From assembly GCA_002337215.1 (NCBI GenBank), contig DDFO01000022.1, positions 351,067-362,820 on the forward strand: 11,754 nt of DNA, read 5' to 3'. The DNA comes from Phycisphaerales bacterium UBA1926 (GTDB lineage Bacteria > Planctomycetota > Phycisphaerae > Phycisphaerales > UBA1924). Shown here in pieces: positions 1-9,394 of the stretch (position 1 is its first letter; every line of letters begins with the position of its first letter). Below the pieces are notes generated by a model that was given only the letters and a program-made list of their open reading frames with translations, was not told the DNA's origin and did no database searches. A program made the translations under genes and the position numbers.

Positions 1-1
1 A

Positions 2-232
2 TCGTTCGCGATCGACCCCAACAACCCGGCGTTCGTCAGCTTCGAGGGCTCGGACTTCGAGTCCGTGTTCTCCAACGTCGGATTCATCCAGATCGGCATC
101 GCGACCCCCGACGGTCTCATCGGCGACCCCTCCGTGTTCTCGGTCGATCTTGACAACGTTTCGATCGTGCCGGCCCCCGCTGGGTTTGCCGTGCTCCTGC
201 CCTGCCTCGCGGCCGTCCGCCGGCGCCGGTGA
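2..232 (+). CDS. Secreted protein with PEP-CTERM-type C-terminal sorting signal (3' end only)
   Basis: This is the last 76 codons of a gene that begins before the window; the frame is open from base 2 to the TGA at 230-232. The visible part is beta-rich (FVSFEGSDFESVFSNVGFIQIG) and ends the way jelly-roll domains of this type end, with VDLDNVSIV, followed directly by VPAPAG, a hydrophobic stretch (FAVLLPCLAAV) and a terminal RRRR. That tripartite tail is the PEP-CTERM-type sorting signal, thought to be processed by an exosortase-like membrane enzyme so that the protein ends up at the cell surface or in an extracellular matrix. The same DN-x-x...VP-x-P junction is found in the proteins at 2910-3545 and 8525-9160. 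The N-terminal part and the true domain family cannot be seen. Function beyond being surface-targeted is unknown. Confidence 0.8.
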   Translation, partial: SFAIDPNNPAFVSFEGSDFESVFSNVGFIQIGIATPDGLIGDPSVFSVDLDNVSIVPAPAGFAVLLPCLAAVRRRR

Positions 233-275
233 CGCGCGGCGTGCCACCGATTTCTCGTCGAACCGTGCAATCCGC

Positions 276-297
276 ATGCGTCACACGCGTTCTTTCT
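276..297 (+). terminator. Weak candidate terminator after the first gene
   Basis: An inverted repeat ATGCGT / ACGCGT (276-281 and 285-290, one G-U pair, loop CAC) is followed by TCTTTCT (291-297). It lies 43 bases after the stop at 232 and before the gene at 382. The stem is short and the T run is interrupted, so this is a weak candidate. Confidence 0.3.
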
Positions 298-313
298 AGC
301 GATTGAGAAAAGA

Positions 314-329
314 ACGCCGAGACGCCGAG
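314..329 (+). repeat. Tandem 8-bp direct repeat upstream of the first Spy-like gene
   Basis: ACGCCGAG occurs twice back to back at 314-321 and 322-329, 52 bases before the ATG at 382. It could be an operator half-site pair or simple chance in GC-rich DNA. I found no convincing -35/-10 pair in 233-381, so the promoter of the downstream gene is unassigned. Confidence 0.3.
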
Positions 330-381
330 CGGCGGAACCGATCTCCGGTATCCAACGCAGGCGACGCACAAGGAGCACGGC

Positions 382-1509
382 ATGGCACGCTACGCACACA
401 CGACGCGCACCCCCAGCACCCGATCACCCGCCGCGATCGCGTTCGCCGCGGGTGTTCTTGTATCGATGGTTTCGCTCGCAAGCGCGGCGACCGAGCCCAA
501 CCCGCTCGCCGGGCCCTCCGTCAATGCAACGCCGCAGGGCGACAGCCTGATCGAGCGGAACATCGACGGATCGATGCGTCGGCCTGAGGTCCCGGTCGCC
601 GAGGCGGCGCTCCGCACCGTCGATCTCGACGATGCGACACGGGCGAAAGTTGACGCGCTGCTCGCCGAGCGGGCCAAGCAGATCGACGGGATCGTCAAGG
701 CGAACCTCGAGACGCTGAATACCTTCCGGACCGATCGGCAGGCGAACGCGGGAGGCGAGAACCGTCGGGCGCAGCAGCGTGAACGCACCCGCACGCTCAT
801 GGAGATGTTCAAGCCGGTGCTCGAGAAGGGCCCGCTGGAGGAGCAGATCGCGGCGCTGATGCCCGAGGCGACCCGCGTGTCATACCTGGTTGACATCGAG
901 GAACACCGCGAGGTCATGCTCGCCGAGCGACGCGCCCGGGGACCCCGCGCCGAAGCCCGTGCGGAACGCCGTGGAGGCCCGGGTGCCGGTTCGCCTCCCG
1001 CGATGGACGATGACGGCCCGATGCTCTTCGAAGATCCCATGCTTGAGATGCTCGACGATGAGCCAACTGAGCGGCAAGGCCGACCCGAGGGCCGCCGGCG
1101 AGCCCGGCCGGAAGGCAGACCAGAACGCGGGCCCGAAGGCGGGCCGCGGAGCGAAATGCGCGACACAATGATCCAGATGCAGACGCTGCAGATGGAGATC
1201 CGCCGATCGGTCGAACGCCTCTCGGACGACAAGGAAGCTCGCGAAGCCGACCTGTTCAGCCGGCTCGATCTCGACGCCGAGCAGGAGGGCAAGGTCCGTG
1301 ACCTGCTCCAGTCGCTCCGGCAGTCCGCGCGTGAATCGGACGATCCCCGGGCCGCCCGTCGGGAGATCATGCAGGAACTCGCCCAGATCCTGACACCCGA
1401 GCAGCAGCAAGAACTCCGCGAGGCCATGGGCCGAGGGGCTCGCAATGCCGACCGTGGGCCCCGCCGCCGTCCGGGTCGCGCCGGGCCGCCCAACGGCGAC
1501 GAAGACTAA
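382..1509 (+). CDS. Exported Spy/CpxP-like (LTxxQ-type) helical protein with Arg/Gly/Pro-rich insert
   Basis: A protein of 375 residues. The ATG at 382 has AGGAG six bases upstream (371-375). It starts with a Sec-type signal peptide: basic residues to R14, hydrophobic 17-32, likely cleavage near A35 (ASA). Residues 75-112 and 290-348 are two helical segments of the same style (VDLDDATRAKVDALL and RLDLDAEQEGKVRDLL); the second ends in LTPEQQQEL (337-345), the LTxxQ motif of the Spy/CpxP family of periplasmic chaperone and stress-sensing proteins. Between them, residues 182-258 are disordered-looking and rich in Arg, Gly, Glu and Pro, with repeats of the RPEGR type at 234-252; the tail (351-375) is basic then acidic. 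The protein at 1835-2719 is a diverged copy without the insert. A periplasmic location and helical fold are well supported; chaperone or stress-sensor activity is inferred from the motif only. A terminator follows at 1572. Confidence 0.82.
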   Translation: MARYAHTTRTPSTRSPAAIAFAAGVLVSMVSLASAATEPNPLAGPSVNATPQGDSLIERNIDGSMRRPEVPVAEAALRTVDLDDATRAKVDALLAERAKQIDGIVKANLETLNTFRTDRQANAGGENRRAQQRERTRTLMEMFKPVLEKGPLEEQIAALMPEATRVSYLVDIEEHREVMLAERRARGPRAEARAERRGGPGAGSPPAMDDDGPMLFEDPMLEMLDDEPTERQGRPEGRRRARPEGRPERGPEGGPRSEMRDTMIQMQTLQMEIRRSVERLSDDKEAREADLFSRLDLDAEQEGKVRDLLQSLRQSARESDDPRAARREIMQELAQILTPEQQQELREAMGRGARNADRGPRRRPGRAGPPNGDED

Positions 1510-1571
1510 CAACGGTGCGGCCAATACCCCGACGGGAACCAAGGCCGGCTCATCCAACCAGCGGACACACG

Positions 1572-1596
1572 AAGCGGGCGAAACGCCCGCTTTTTC
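1572..1596 (+). terminator. Intrinsic terminator after the first Spy-like gene
   Basis: A perfect 9-bp stem (1572-1580 with 1584-1592, AAGCGGGCG and its complement), AAA loop, then TTTTT at 1591-1595. It sits 62 bases after the stop codon at 1509 and separates this gene from its paralog downstream, so the two are probably transcribed separately. Confidence 0.8.
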
Positions 1597-1634
1597 GTTG
1601 AACTGACCCAAGATATTGGAACACGTGAAATCAG

Positions 1635-1716
1635 GGGGTCGCGTCTCAGAACGAGACTGCTGCGGGCCACGCGGCAGCGGAGACCCCGCGAATGATGCGA
1701 CGCATCGCTTGCGTCG
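1635..1716 (+). other. Candidate structured RNA: nested hairpins between the two Spy-like genes
   Basis: The 325-base gap 1510-1834 holds the terminator at 1572 and this segment. GGGGTC (1635-1640) is complementary to GACCCC (1682-1687) and encloses two hairpins: GTCTC/GAGAC (1643-1647, 1653-1657) and TGCTGCG/CGCGGCA (1658-1664, 1670-1676, one G-U pair). Together they make a compact three-way junction. A further perfect 7-bp hairpin CGACGCA/TGCGTCG follows (1698-1704, 1710-1716). It lies about 120 bases before the start of the downstream gene and could be its leader, a small RNA or a protein-binding region. I recognise no known riboswitch class. GC-rich DNA makes hairpins easily, so this is a candidate only. 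Confidence 0.3.
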
Positions 1717-1736
1717 TGTCGAACAATACCGATACT
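1709..1736 (+). promoter_or_regulatory. Weak candidate promoter for the second Spy-like gene
   Basis: TTGCGT (1709-1714), a 16-base spacer and GATACT (1731-1736) resemble a sigma-70 promoter, with three and four of six consensus bases. It would start transcription near 1743. If real, the three-way junction at 1635-1687 would lie outside the transcript, so the two readings compete. Confidence 0.2.
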
Positions 1737-1834
1737 GAGGGTTCCGGCCTATCAAACGGCCCATCCCGCGGACCGATGAGCGCGCTGAAGAAAAAGAAGG
1801 TGTGGGAATGACACAGGACATCAGGAGCAACCCG

Positions 1835-2719
1835 ATGAGCACGCCGAGCGGCCTCGCGCGAATCGCCACCGTCGCGGCGATCGGGGTGCTCGCGGCGTGC
1901 ACGGTGTCTGCTGTTGCGCAAGACGATCGCGAGCCGGCCCCCGGGTTCCTGGCCGGCCCCGATGTCGGTGAGAAGAGCACGGAACCCTCGCTCGTTGCGA
2001 GATCGCTCGATGGTGACGTCCAGCCGCTCCAGGCGCCGCCCGCCATCGCCGCGCTCGAACTCCTCGAACTGGACGAAGCAACCGCCGAGAAGATCGACGC
2101 GCTGCTCGCCGATCGCGGCGCGGTCATGGACACGCTCGTGCTCGCCAACATCGAACTGCTCGGGCAGGTCGAGACGATCATGGCGGTTGGCACGCCCGTC
2201 GAGAAGCTCAACATGCTCCGCGAAGGGCTGACGGCGCTCGAACCCGTCCGCGCATGGGGAAGGCTCGACCGCCGCATCACCGCGGCCTTGCCCAGAAGCC
2301 AGCGGGCCGAGTATCGCGAGCACATCGACGATTACGAGAAGTCCCGCTACCGCACAGCCCTCGCATCAGGCGACCTCGACAACAAGCTCGGGTACCGCAT
2401 GATGCGCTACTGGGAAGACCTGGGCTGGGAGATCGAACGCGCCGCCGAACGCGTGTTCGACGACGACGAAGACGGCTCGGCCTGGCTCCAAAGACTCAGC
2501 ACGAAACTCGATCTCTCACCCGATCAGCAGGGCGAGATCCAGGCGATGGCGGAACGGTTCTACATCGAGACCAAGGGCAGGCCCAGCGAGCAGGACGAGA
2601 TGCGGTTCATCGCCAGGATCCGAGGCGTGATGACGATCCAGCAGCGGTGGAAGTTCACCGGCATGATGCTCCGCGGCGAGCTCGAACCCGAGCGGATGGA
2701 CACCGACTTCGACGACTGA
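1835..2719 (+). CDS. Exported Spy-like protein, diverged paralog of the gene at 382
   Basis: A protein of 294 residues from the ATG at 1835, chosen because CAGGAG lies seven bases upstream and a signal peptide starts at once; an in-frame ATG at 1808 (AGAAGG upstream) and GTG at 1802 are alternatives. The leader (TVAAIGVLAACTVSAVAQ) can be read two ways: a lipobox LAAC with lipidated C22, or signal peptidase I cleavage after AVA/Q near residue 28. The body aligns with the protein at 382-1509 along its whole length: FLAGPDV (38-44) with PLAGPSV, LDEATAEKIDALLADR (79-94) with LDDATRAKVDALLAER, and TKLDLSPDQQGEI (223-235) with SRLDLDAEQEGKV. It lacks the Arg/Gly/Pro insert, and LTPEQ is replaced by MTIQQ (266-270). 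It is probably a periplasmic or lipid-anchored helical protein; its role is unknown and any chaperone function is inference. Confidence 0.8.
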   Translation: MSTPSGLARIATVAAIGVLAACTVSAVAQDDREPAPGFLAGPDVGEKSTEPSLVARSLDGDVQPLQAPPAIAALELLELDEATAEKIDALLADRGAVMDTLVLANIELLGQVETIMAVGTPVEKLNMLREGLTALEPVRAWGRLDRRITAALPRSQRAEYREHIDDYEKSRYRTALASGDLDNKLGYRMMRYWEDLGWEIERAAERVFDDDEDGSAWLQRLSTKLDLSPDQQGEIQAMAERFYIETKGRPSEQDEMRFIARIRGVMTIQQRWKFTGMMLRGELEPERMDTDFDD

Positions 2720-2764
2720 ACTCCGGGTGTGATCAACGTCCAGAATTCGGACGACGATCAGCTC

Positions 2765-2818
2765 GTTCGGCCTCTCGAACAGCCTGGCACACCAGTCTGA
2801 CACAACGACAAAGTCGTT
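2765..2818 (+). other. Two small hairpins in the 3' region of the second Spy-like gene
   Basis: GTTCG/CGAAC (2765-2769, 2776-2780) and a perfect AACGAC-AAA-GTCGTT (2804-2818) lie between the stop at 2719 and the convergent terminator at 2859. Neither has a T run on the + strand. They may shape the 3' end of the transcript; no function is assigned. Confidence 0.3.
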
Positions 2819-2858
2819 CAAAGAGGAACGTCGGCGATACCGTCCGGGGCAAGCGCAT

Positions 2859-2883
2859 AAAAAAGCGGCCTTCTCGGCCGCTT
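2859..2883 (-). terminator. Intrinsic terminator of the laminin-B-like gene
   Basis: Read on the - strand this is AAGCGGCC, loop GAGAA, GGCCGCTT, then more T (six A at 2859-2864 on the + strand). The perfect 8-bp stem (2863-2870 with 2876-2883) begins 26 bases after the stop at 2910. On the + strand the stem has no T tract, so it is directional, although the hairpin may also help stop reads from the convergent gene ending at 2719. Confidence 0.85.
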
Positions 2884-2909
2884 CGAAGGATATCAGGTTT
2901 CAGCCTCGA

Positions 2910-3545
2910 TCAGCGACGACGACGCGCCATCGCGAGACCGCCGAGGCCGAGCAGTGCGCCAGCGCCGGGGGCCGGAACGAGAAGACGGAAGTTGTCAACC
3001 GCGCCCTCGGGGCCGCTTCCGAGCAGGAAATCGCCACCGAAGTAGAGGCCGGAGACATCACCGATCAGGCCGTCCCAGGTGCCGCTGACCATTTCCCAGT
3101 CCGACTCGAGGATGTTGATCTGGACGCTGGTCCAGTCGGTGGTCAGGTCGAAGTTCGCGAGAGCGCGAGCTTCCGAGCCGTCGCTGCCCTGAAGGCGGAT
3201 TCGGGGGTAGTTCGAGGGCAGTCCCGGATCGTTGGAAGGCATCTCGAGACGGATGTCGTAGGTGAAGCAGCCACCGATGTAGCTGCTGTAGTCGCCGAGA
3301 TACTGACCCGGCGCGAAGAGCGACGGTCCCTGCATGTTCGACGCGACATCGGTGTAGCGGGCATAGCCGCCCGGGTTGCCGTCGGCACCGGGGTTATCCC
3401 AGCTGCCAAGACCGTTGTCCGTGAACGTCCAGCCCTGCAGCGTGTTGTCCGAATCCCAAAGCGTCTCGGCAATCACAATGTTGCCGTTCGCGGACGCCGC
3501 GGCGGCGAAGCCGGCAATGCCGGCGATAGCCAGAATCGTTTTCAT
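2910..3545 (-). CDS. Secreted laminin-B-like jelly-roll protein with PEP-CTERM-type sorting signal
   Basis: A protein of 211 residues. The ATG at 3545 is chosen because GGGAG lies seven bases upstream and MKTILAIAGIAGFAAAASA is a clean signal peptide (cleavage near A19); the frame stays open to 3590 but that start has no such support. Residues 30-189 resemble the laminin B (domain IV) fold found in many bacterial surface proteins: WDSDNTLQGWTF near the start, APGQYLGDYSSYIGG at 78-92 (compare the family pattern FLGD..xxYGG), then ILESDW (145-150) and the closing strand AVDNFRLL (182-189). The tail is VPAPGAG (190-196), a hydrophobic stretch and terminal RRRR. It is likely exported and attached at the cell surface or matrix, perhaps binding a carbohydrate or other ligand; the ligand is unknown. 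It is a single-gene unit with its own terminator (2859) and promoter candidate (3606-3633), convergent with the Spy-like gene and divergent from carB. Confidence 0.85.
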   Translation of the reverse strand: MKTILAIAGIAGFAAAASANGNIVIAETLWDSDNTLQGWTFTDNGLGSWDNPGADGNPGGYARYTDVASNMQGPSLFAPGQYLGDYSSYIGGCFTYDIRLEMPSNDPGLPSNYPRIRLQGSDGSEARALANFDLTTDWTSVQINILESDWEMVSGTWDGLIGDVSGLYFGGDFLLGSGPEGAVDNFRLLVPAPGAGALLGLGGLAMARRRR

Positions 3546-3605
3546 TTCTCTGCTCCCGTCCAAATGGTAATTTTCGTCCACGGCATTCACTGCCGCGTCC
3601 TCTCA

Positions 3606-3633
3606 AGGATACATGAATCGAGGGTGATTTCAA
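3606..3633 (-). promoter_or_regulatory. Sigma-70-like promoter of the laminin-B-like gene
   Basis: On the - strand TTGAAA (-35, 3633 down to 3628), 16 bases, TATCCT (-10, 3611 down to 3606), matching five and four of six consensus bases. Transcription would start near 3599, giving a leader of about 54 bases that contains a small CGGCA/TGCCG hairpin (3581-3595). Confidence 0.5.
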
Positions 3634-3856
3634 GCCCAACGCGAAGTCGCGGATTCTTTTTTCGGACTTCCGACCGGCAAGATCACCCCGAAACCGGTAG
3701 GTCCGGACAACCCGCACACGCGGGCTGTCTCAACATCAAACACTTCGCGTCCGCGAACCCGCCGGATGGCGAAACCGGGGCTATTCTTCGCTCTAACGCG
3801 ACTTCCGCGCCTCGGATGGGACGACCGACCGCCCACAACAGCACAGAAAGGCACCG
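3634..3856 (+). promoter_or_regulatory. Upstream region of carB with palindromes; promoter not resolved
   Basis: The 311 bases between the divergent starts (3546-3856) hold the - strand promoter above and, nearer carB, a hairpin CCCGC-ACAC-GCGGG (3711-3724) and an interrupted palindrome TTCGCG-TC-CGCGAA (3744-3757) that could be an operator. TATTCT at 3782-3787 could be a -10 element but has no recognisable -35. I see no upstream ORF, arginine box or recognised riboswitch. Confidence 0.3.
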
Positions 3857-7443
<3,587 letters not shown>

Positions 7444-7444
<1 letters not shown>

Positions 7445-8280
7445 TGTCCGAGCCCTCGCCGAAAGACGGTGATACCCGATCAGCGTCGGAGATCAACTTC
7501 GAGGCCGCGCTCCGCAACGGGAGCGGTTCACGCGCGTTCTTGGGTCCGGACGAGGCCGACGCACGCATCCCGGATCACACCCGCTGCATCGCCTGCCGCT
7601 ACGACCTGAGCGGCGGCCACCAGGGACCCTGCCCCGAGTGCGGCTTTTCCATCGGGCCCGAAGAGATCAGCCGCTGGTGCCTCCGAGTCGCGTGGGAATC
7701 CCGGTTCCCAATGCGGTGGTTCGTCGCCGCGGCGCTCTCGGCCCCCATCGTCTACGCCCTCGGCGCCGCCGCGTTCGGGCAGCACACAGGCCCCGGATTC
7801 GCCGCCATCATCGTGCTCTCGTTCACGATCGGCGGGATGTTCATCACCGGAGAGATCCTCGCCTGGCTCGGTGATCCCACGGACCGCCGGATCGCGAGAC
7901 GGATCTGGTACACGTCCGATGTGCTCATCATCCTCCCGATACTCGCAATCGCGCCCGCCGCCGCGGCCGTGCTGGAAGTCGCGATCATCGAAGCATGGAC
8001 CGGCACCGACGGCGCGTTCCTCTTTCTCATCACGCTGTTCGGATTTGTGTTCTGGGTCCTGGGCTCGCTGGCGGTGCTCGTTGTCGCCTGCACGACGCTC
8101 GGGAGTGTGTGGCACTCGCACGCGCTGCGATGGAACCGCGTGCAACTCACGATCATCACGCTCGCGATCCTGGTTCAGTTCCCCGCCAATCTATTCGCAG
8201 GGTTTATCGGAGGCGGGCTGGCAGTGAGCGGCGCGATGCGTCAGATCGACGCGGATCTGTGGTTGCTCGACCAGGACTGA
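7444..8280 (+). CDS. Zinc-ribbon, five-helix membrane protein, coupled to carB
   Basis: A protein of 278 residues of unknown function. Its ATG overlaps the carB TGA (TGATG, 7442-7446), which suggests translational coupling. After a polar N-terminus, C48-x2-C51 (CIACRYDLSG) and C63-x2-C66 (CPECG) form a zinc-ribbon of the type seen at the N-termini of many planctomycete membrane proteins. About five hydrophobic helices follow: 91-112, 118-142, 158-182, 191-219 and 234-262, with basic residues between helices 2 and 3 (DRRIARR, 147-153). Function is not recognisable. The coupling to carB may be only shared transcription rather than a metabolic link. An alternative start further downstream is unlikely because it would remove the zinc ribbon. 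The 3' flank to 8524 contains no further gene of normal size. Confidence 0.8.
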
Positions 8281-8328
8281 CCGAGTCCGAGCCCCTCTCC
8301 CGATCCGTTGACCGTGCGGTACGCGCAG

Positions 8329-8361
8329 AAAAAAGGCCGATCGGTTCCCAGCGACCGGCCT
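8329..8361 (-). terminator. Intrinsic terminator, - strand
   Basis: On the - strand AGGCCG-G-TCG pairs with CGATCGGCCT (8352-8361 with 8334-8343, one A-C mismatch), followed by a six-base T tract (A at 8329-8334 on the + strand). It is 164 bases beyond the stop of the - strand gene at 8525, the only upstream - strand gene it could serve, and just past the convergent gene ending at 8280. A closer GC hairpin (TCGGCGC/GCGCCGA, 8482-8488 and 8497-8503) has no T tract. Confidence 0.6.
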
Positions 8362-8365
8362 CGGA

Positions 8366-8384
8366 GTTCGTTCTTGAAACGAAC
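8366..8384 (+). repeat. Perfect inverted repeat before a mini-ORF
   Basis: GTTCGTT and AACGAAC (8366-8372 and 8378-8384) form a perfect 7-bp stem with loop CTTGA. It lies directly in front of the ribosome-binding-site-like sequence at 8388. On neither strand is it followed by a T tract. Confidence 0.5.
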
Positions 8385-8387
8385 CTG

Positions 8388-8422
8388 AGGAGAGAGACAT
8401 GAGTTGTCGCGTCGAACGCTGA
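8388..8422 (+). other. Strong ribosome-binding site with a seven-codon ORF (leader peptide or relic start)
   Basis: AGGAG (8388-8392) is six bases from an ATG at 8399, as good a start signal as any real gene in this window has. The frame encodes only MSCRVER before TGA at 8420-8422. No same-strand gene follows (the next gene, 8525-9160, is convergent), so an attenuator role is hard to picture. It may be the surviving start of a decayed gene, a tiny peptide, or chance. Confidence 0.25.
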
Positions 8423-8524
8423 GCTGCATCACGAGACGTGGTCGCATCTGAGCCGCGGCGTCAATCGGCGTCACAAGCCGCTCGGCGCCCCTTGGAGCGC
8501 CGAACGGGACATACCTATCTGAGG

Positions 8525-9160
8525 TCAGCGTTTGCGACGCGTTGCGAGCAGACCGCCGATGCCCAGCAGGATCGCCGAGGCCGGTGTCGGCACCGCGGCG
8601 TAGCTGATGTTGTCGGCCTGCCAGAGTTCCTGGAAGGTGATGTCGCCAGGGTCGCCCACGATCGAGACCTGTCCGAGCGAACTGCCGCCCAGGTCGACGA
8701 TGCCGTAGAAGCCGGTCCCGAAACCGATGCCGTCGAGCGAGAAGAGCTGCCCACCGGCACTGATGTTGATGCCGTCACCGGAGAACGGGCTCGCGAAGTC
8801 GCCGCCGAACGCGTAGACCTGCTGGCCGTTGAACCCGAAGAGGGTGTTCTCGTGCGGCGTGATACCGGTCTCGCCGTAAAGGAAATTCGTCCCGTCGATG
8901 TTGCCGAACGAGGTGCCGGGGCGGATCTCAAGGTCTCCGTCATTCGCGTTGGGCGAGCCATCGCGGGTGACCTGGAGCAGGCCCGTGTCGAGCGTCGCGC
9001 CCGGCGCGATCGTCTGGACAGAACTGCCATTGAAATCCTCGAGCGTGTAGCTCCCTCCCACGGCGGCCTCCCACGAAGCGCGATCCGTGAACACCATAAC
9101 CTGCGACGAGGCCGTACCGGCGTACGCCGCGACCGCACAAACTGCGATGATTCCCTTCAT
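8525..9160 (-). CDS. Secreted protein with PEP-CTERM-type C-terminal sorting signal
   Basis: A protein of 211 residues. The ATG at 9160 is chosen because AGAGG lies six bases upstream and a signal peptide follows at once (MKGIIAVCAVAAYAGTASS, cleavage near residue 19); the frame is open to 9373 without support. The mature part begins VMVFTDRASWEAAVGG...EDFNG, an opening common in PEP-CTERM-tagged secreted proteins, and is Gly/Asp/Asn-rich and beta-like, with FGTGFYGIVDLGG at 147-159. It closes with ADNISYAAV (182-190), then PTPASA, a hydrophobic stretch and terminal RRKR. It probably resides at the cell surface or in a matrix after sorting; ligand and role are unknown. It lies downstream of the di-heme gene on the same strand, separated by 234 bases, so it may have its own promoter. 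A distant terminator lies at 8329-8361. Confidence 0.85.
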   Translation of the reverse strand: MKGIIAVCAVAAYAGTASSQVMVFTDRASWEAAVGGSYTLEDFNGSSVQTIAPGATLDTGLLQVTRDGSPNANDGDLEIRPGTSFGNIDGTNFLYGETGITPHENTLFGFNGQQVYAFGGDFASPFSGDGINISAGGQLFSLDGIGFGTGFYGIVDLGGSSLGQVSIVGDPGDITFQELWQADNISYAAVPTPASAILLGIGGLLATRRKR

Positions 9161-9296
9161 GTCTTGCCTCTTACTTTCTTTCCCCCGCGGTGCTCTCACC
9201 CCGCGAATGACCGTCAGGTGATGGCCCCGGAAAAGGCCACCCGCCGGGACGACGCCATCCCGACAAGAACCCAATATCTCACATGTCCACCAAACC

Positions 9297-9320
9297 CCAA
9301 AGAATAATTTTAGATTTTTC
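9297..9320 (-). promoter_or_regulatory. AT-rich promoter-like block upstream of the sorting-tagged gene
   Basis: In otherwise GC-rich DNA, 9297-9320 is markedly AT-rich. On the - strand it contains TAAAAT (9312 down to 9307), five of six -10 consensus bases, without a clear -35 element. Transcription from here would give a leader of about 140 bases with a CGCGG/CCGCG hairpin (9186-9205) just before the ribosome-binding site of the gene starting at 9160. Confidence 0.3.
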
Positions 9321-9337
9321 TCGGACCCACGCACAGG

Positions 9338-9356
9338 ACACCACATTGAGTGGAGT
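9338..9356 (-). terminator. Hairpin downstream of the di-heme gene, possible terminator
   Basis: On the - strand ACTCCAC-TCAAT-GTGGTGT forms a 7-position stem with one T-T mismatch, 39 bases after the stop of the di-heme gene. A T-rich stretch only appears some 20 bases later, so it is not a classical intrinsic terminator. Confidence 0.25.
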
Positions 9357-9394
9357 TCACCCAGGCAAGACATAAGGTCTATTGAATCAATCGG

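Noticed and set aside
880..2325. A 481-codon - strand frame spanning both Spy-like genes and the gap between them.
   Set aside because: It crosses two well-supported + strand genes and a terminator, and its product is Ser/Arg/Ala-rich without motifs.
2254..3045. A 263-codon + strand frame overlapping the second Spy-like gene and running into the - strand laminin-B-like gene.
   Set aside because: Arg-rich shifted-frame product; it runs through the - strand terminator at 2859-2883 and two supported genes.
3546..3590. N-terminal extension of the laminin-B-like protein to an ATG at 3590.
   Set aside because: The extension would bury the signal peptide and bypass the good GGGAG site before 3545.
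3640..3662. CGCG-AAGT-CGCG followed by TTTTTT on the + strand, resembling a terminator.
   Set aside because: The stem is only four pairs and no + strand gene lies just upstream for it to terminate.
8308..8336. TTGACC as a -35 element for the mini-ORF at 8399.
   Set aside because: No -10-like hexamer occurs 16-18 bases downstream; the sequence there is AAAAAAGG.
8438..9307. A 289-codon + strand frame antisense to the sorting-tagged gene at 8525-9160.
   Set aside because: No ribosome-binding site; charged low-complexity product; the - strand frame has a signal peptide, a sorting tag and a good ribosome-binding site.
9161..9373. N-terminal extension of the sorting-tagged protein to a start at 9373.
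   Set aside because: It adds 71 unlike residues before a clean signal peptide and ignores the AGAGG site before 9160.
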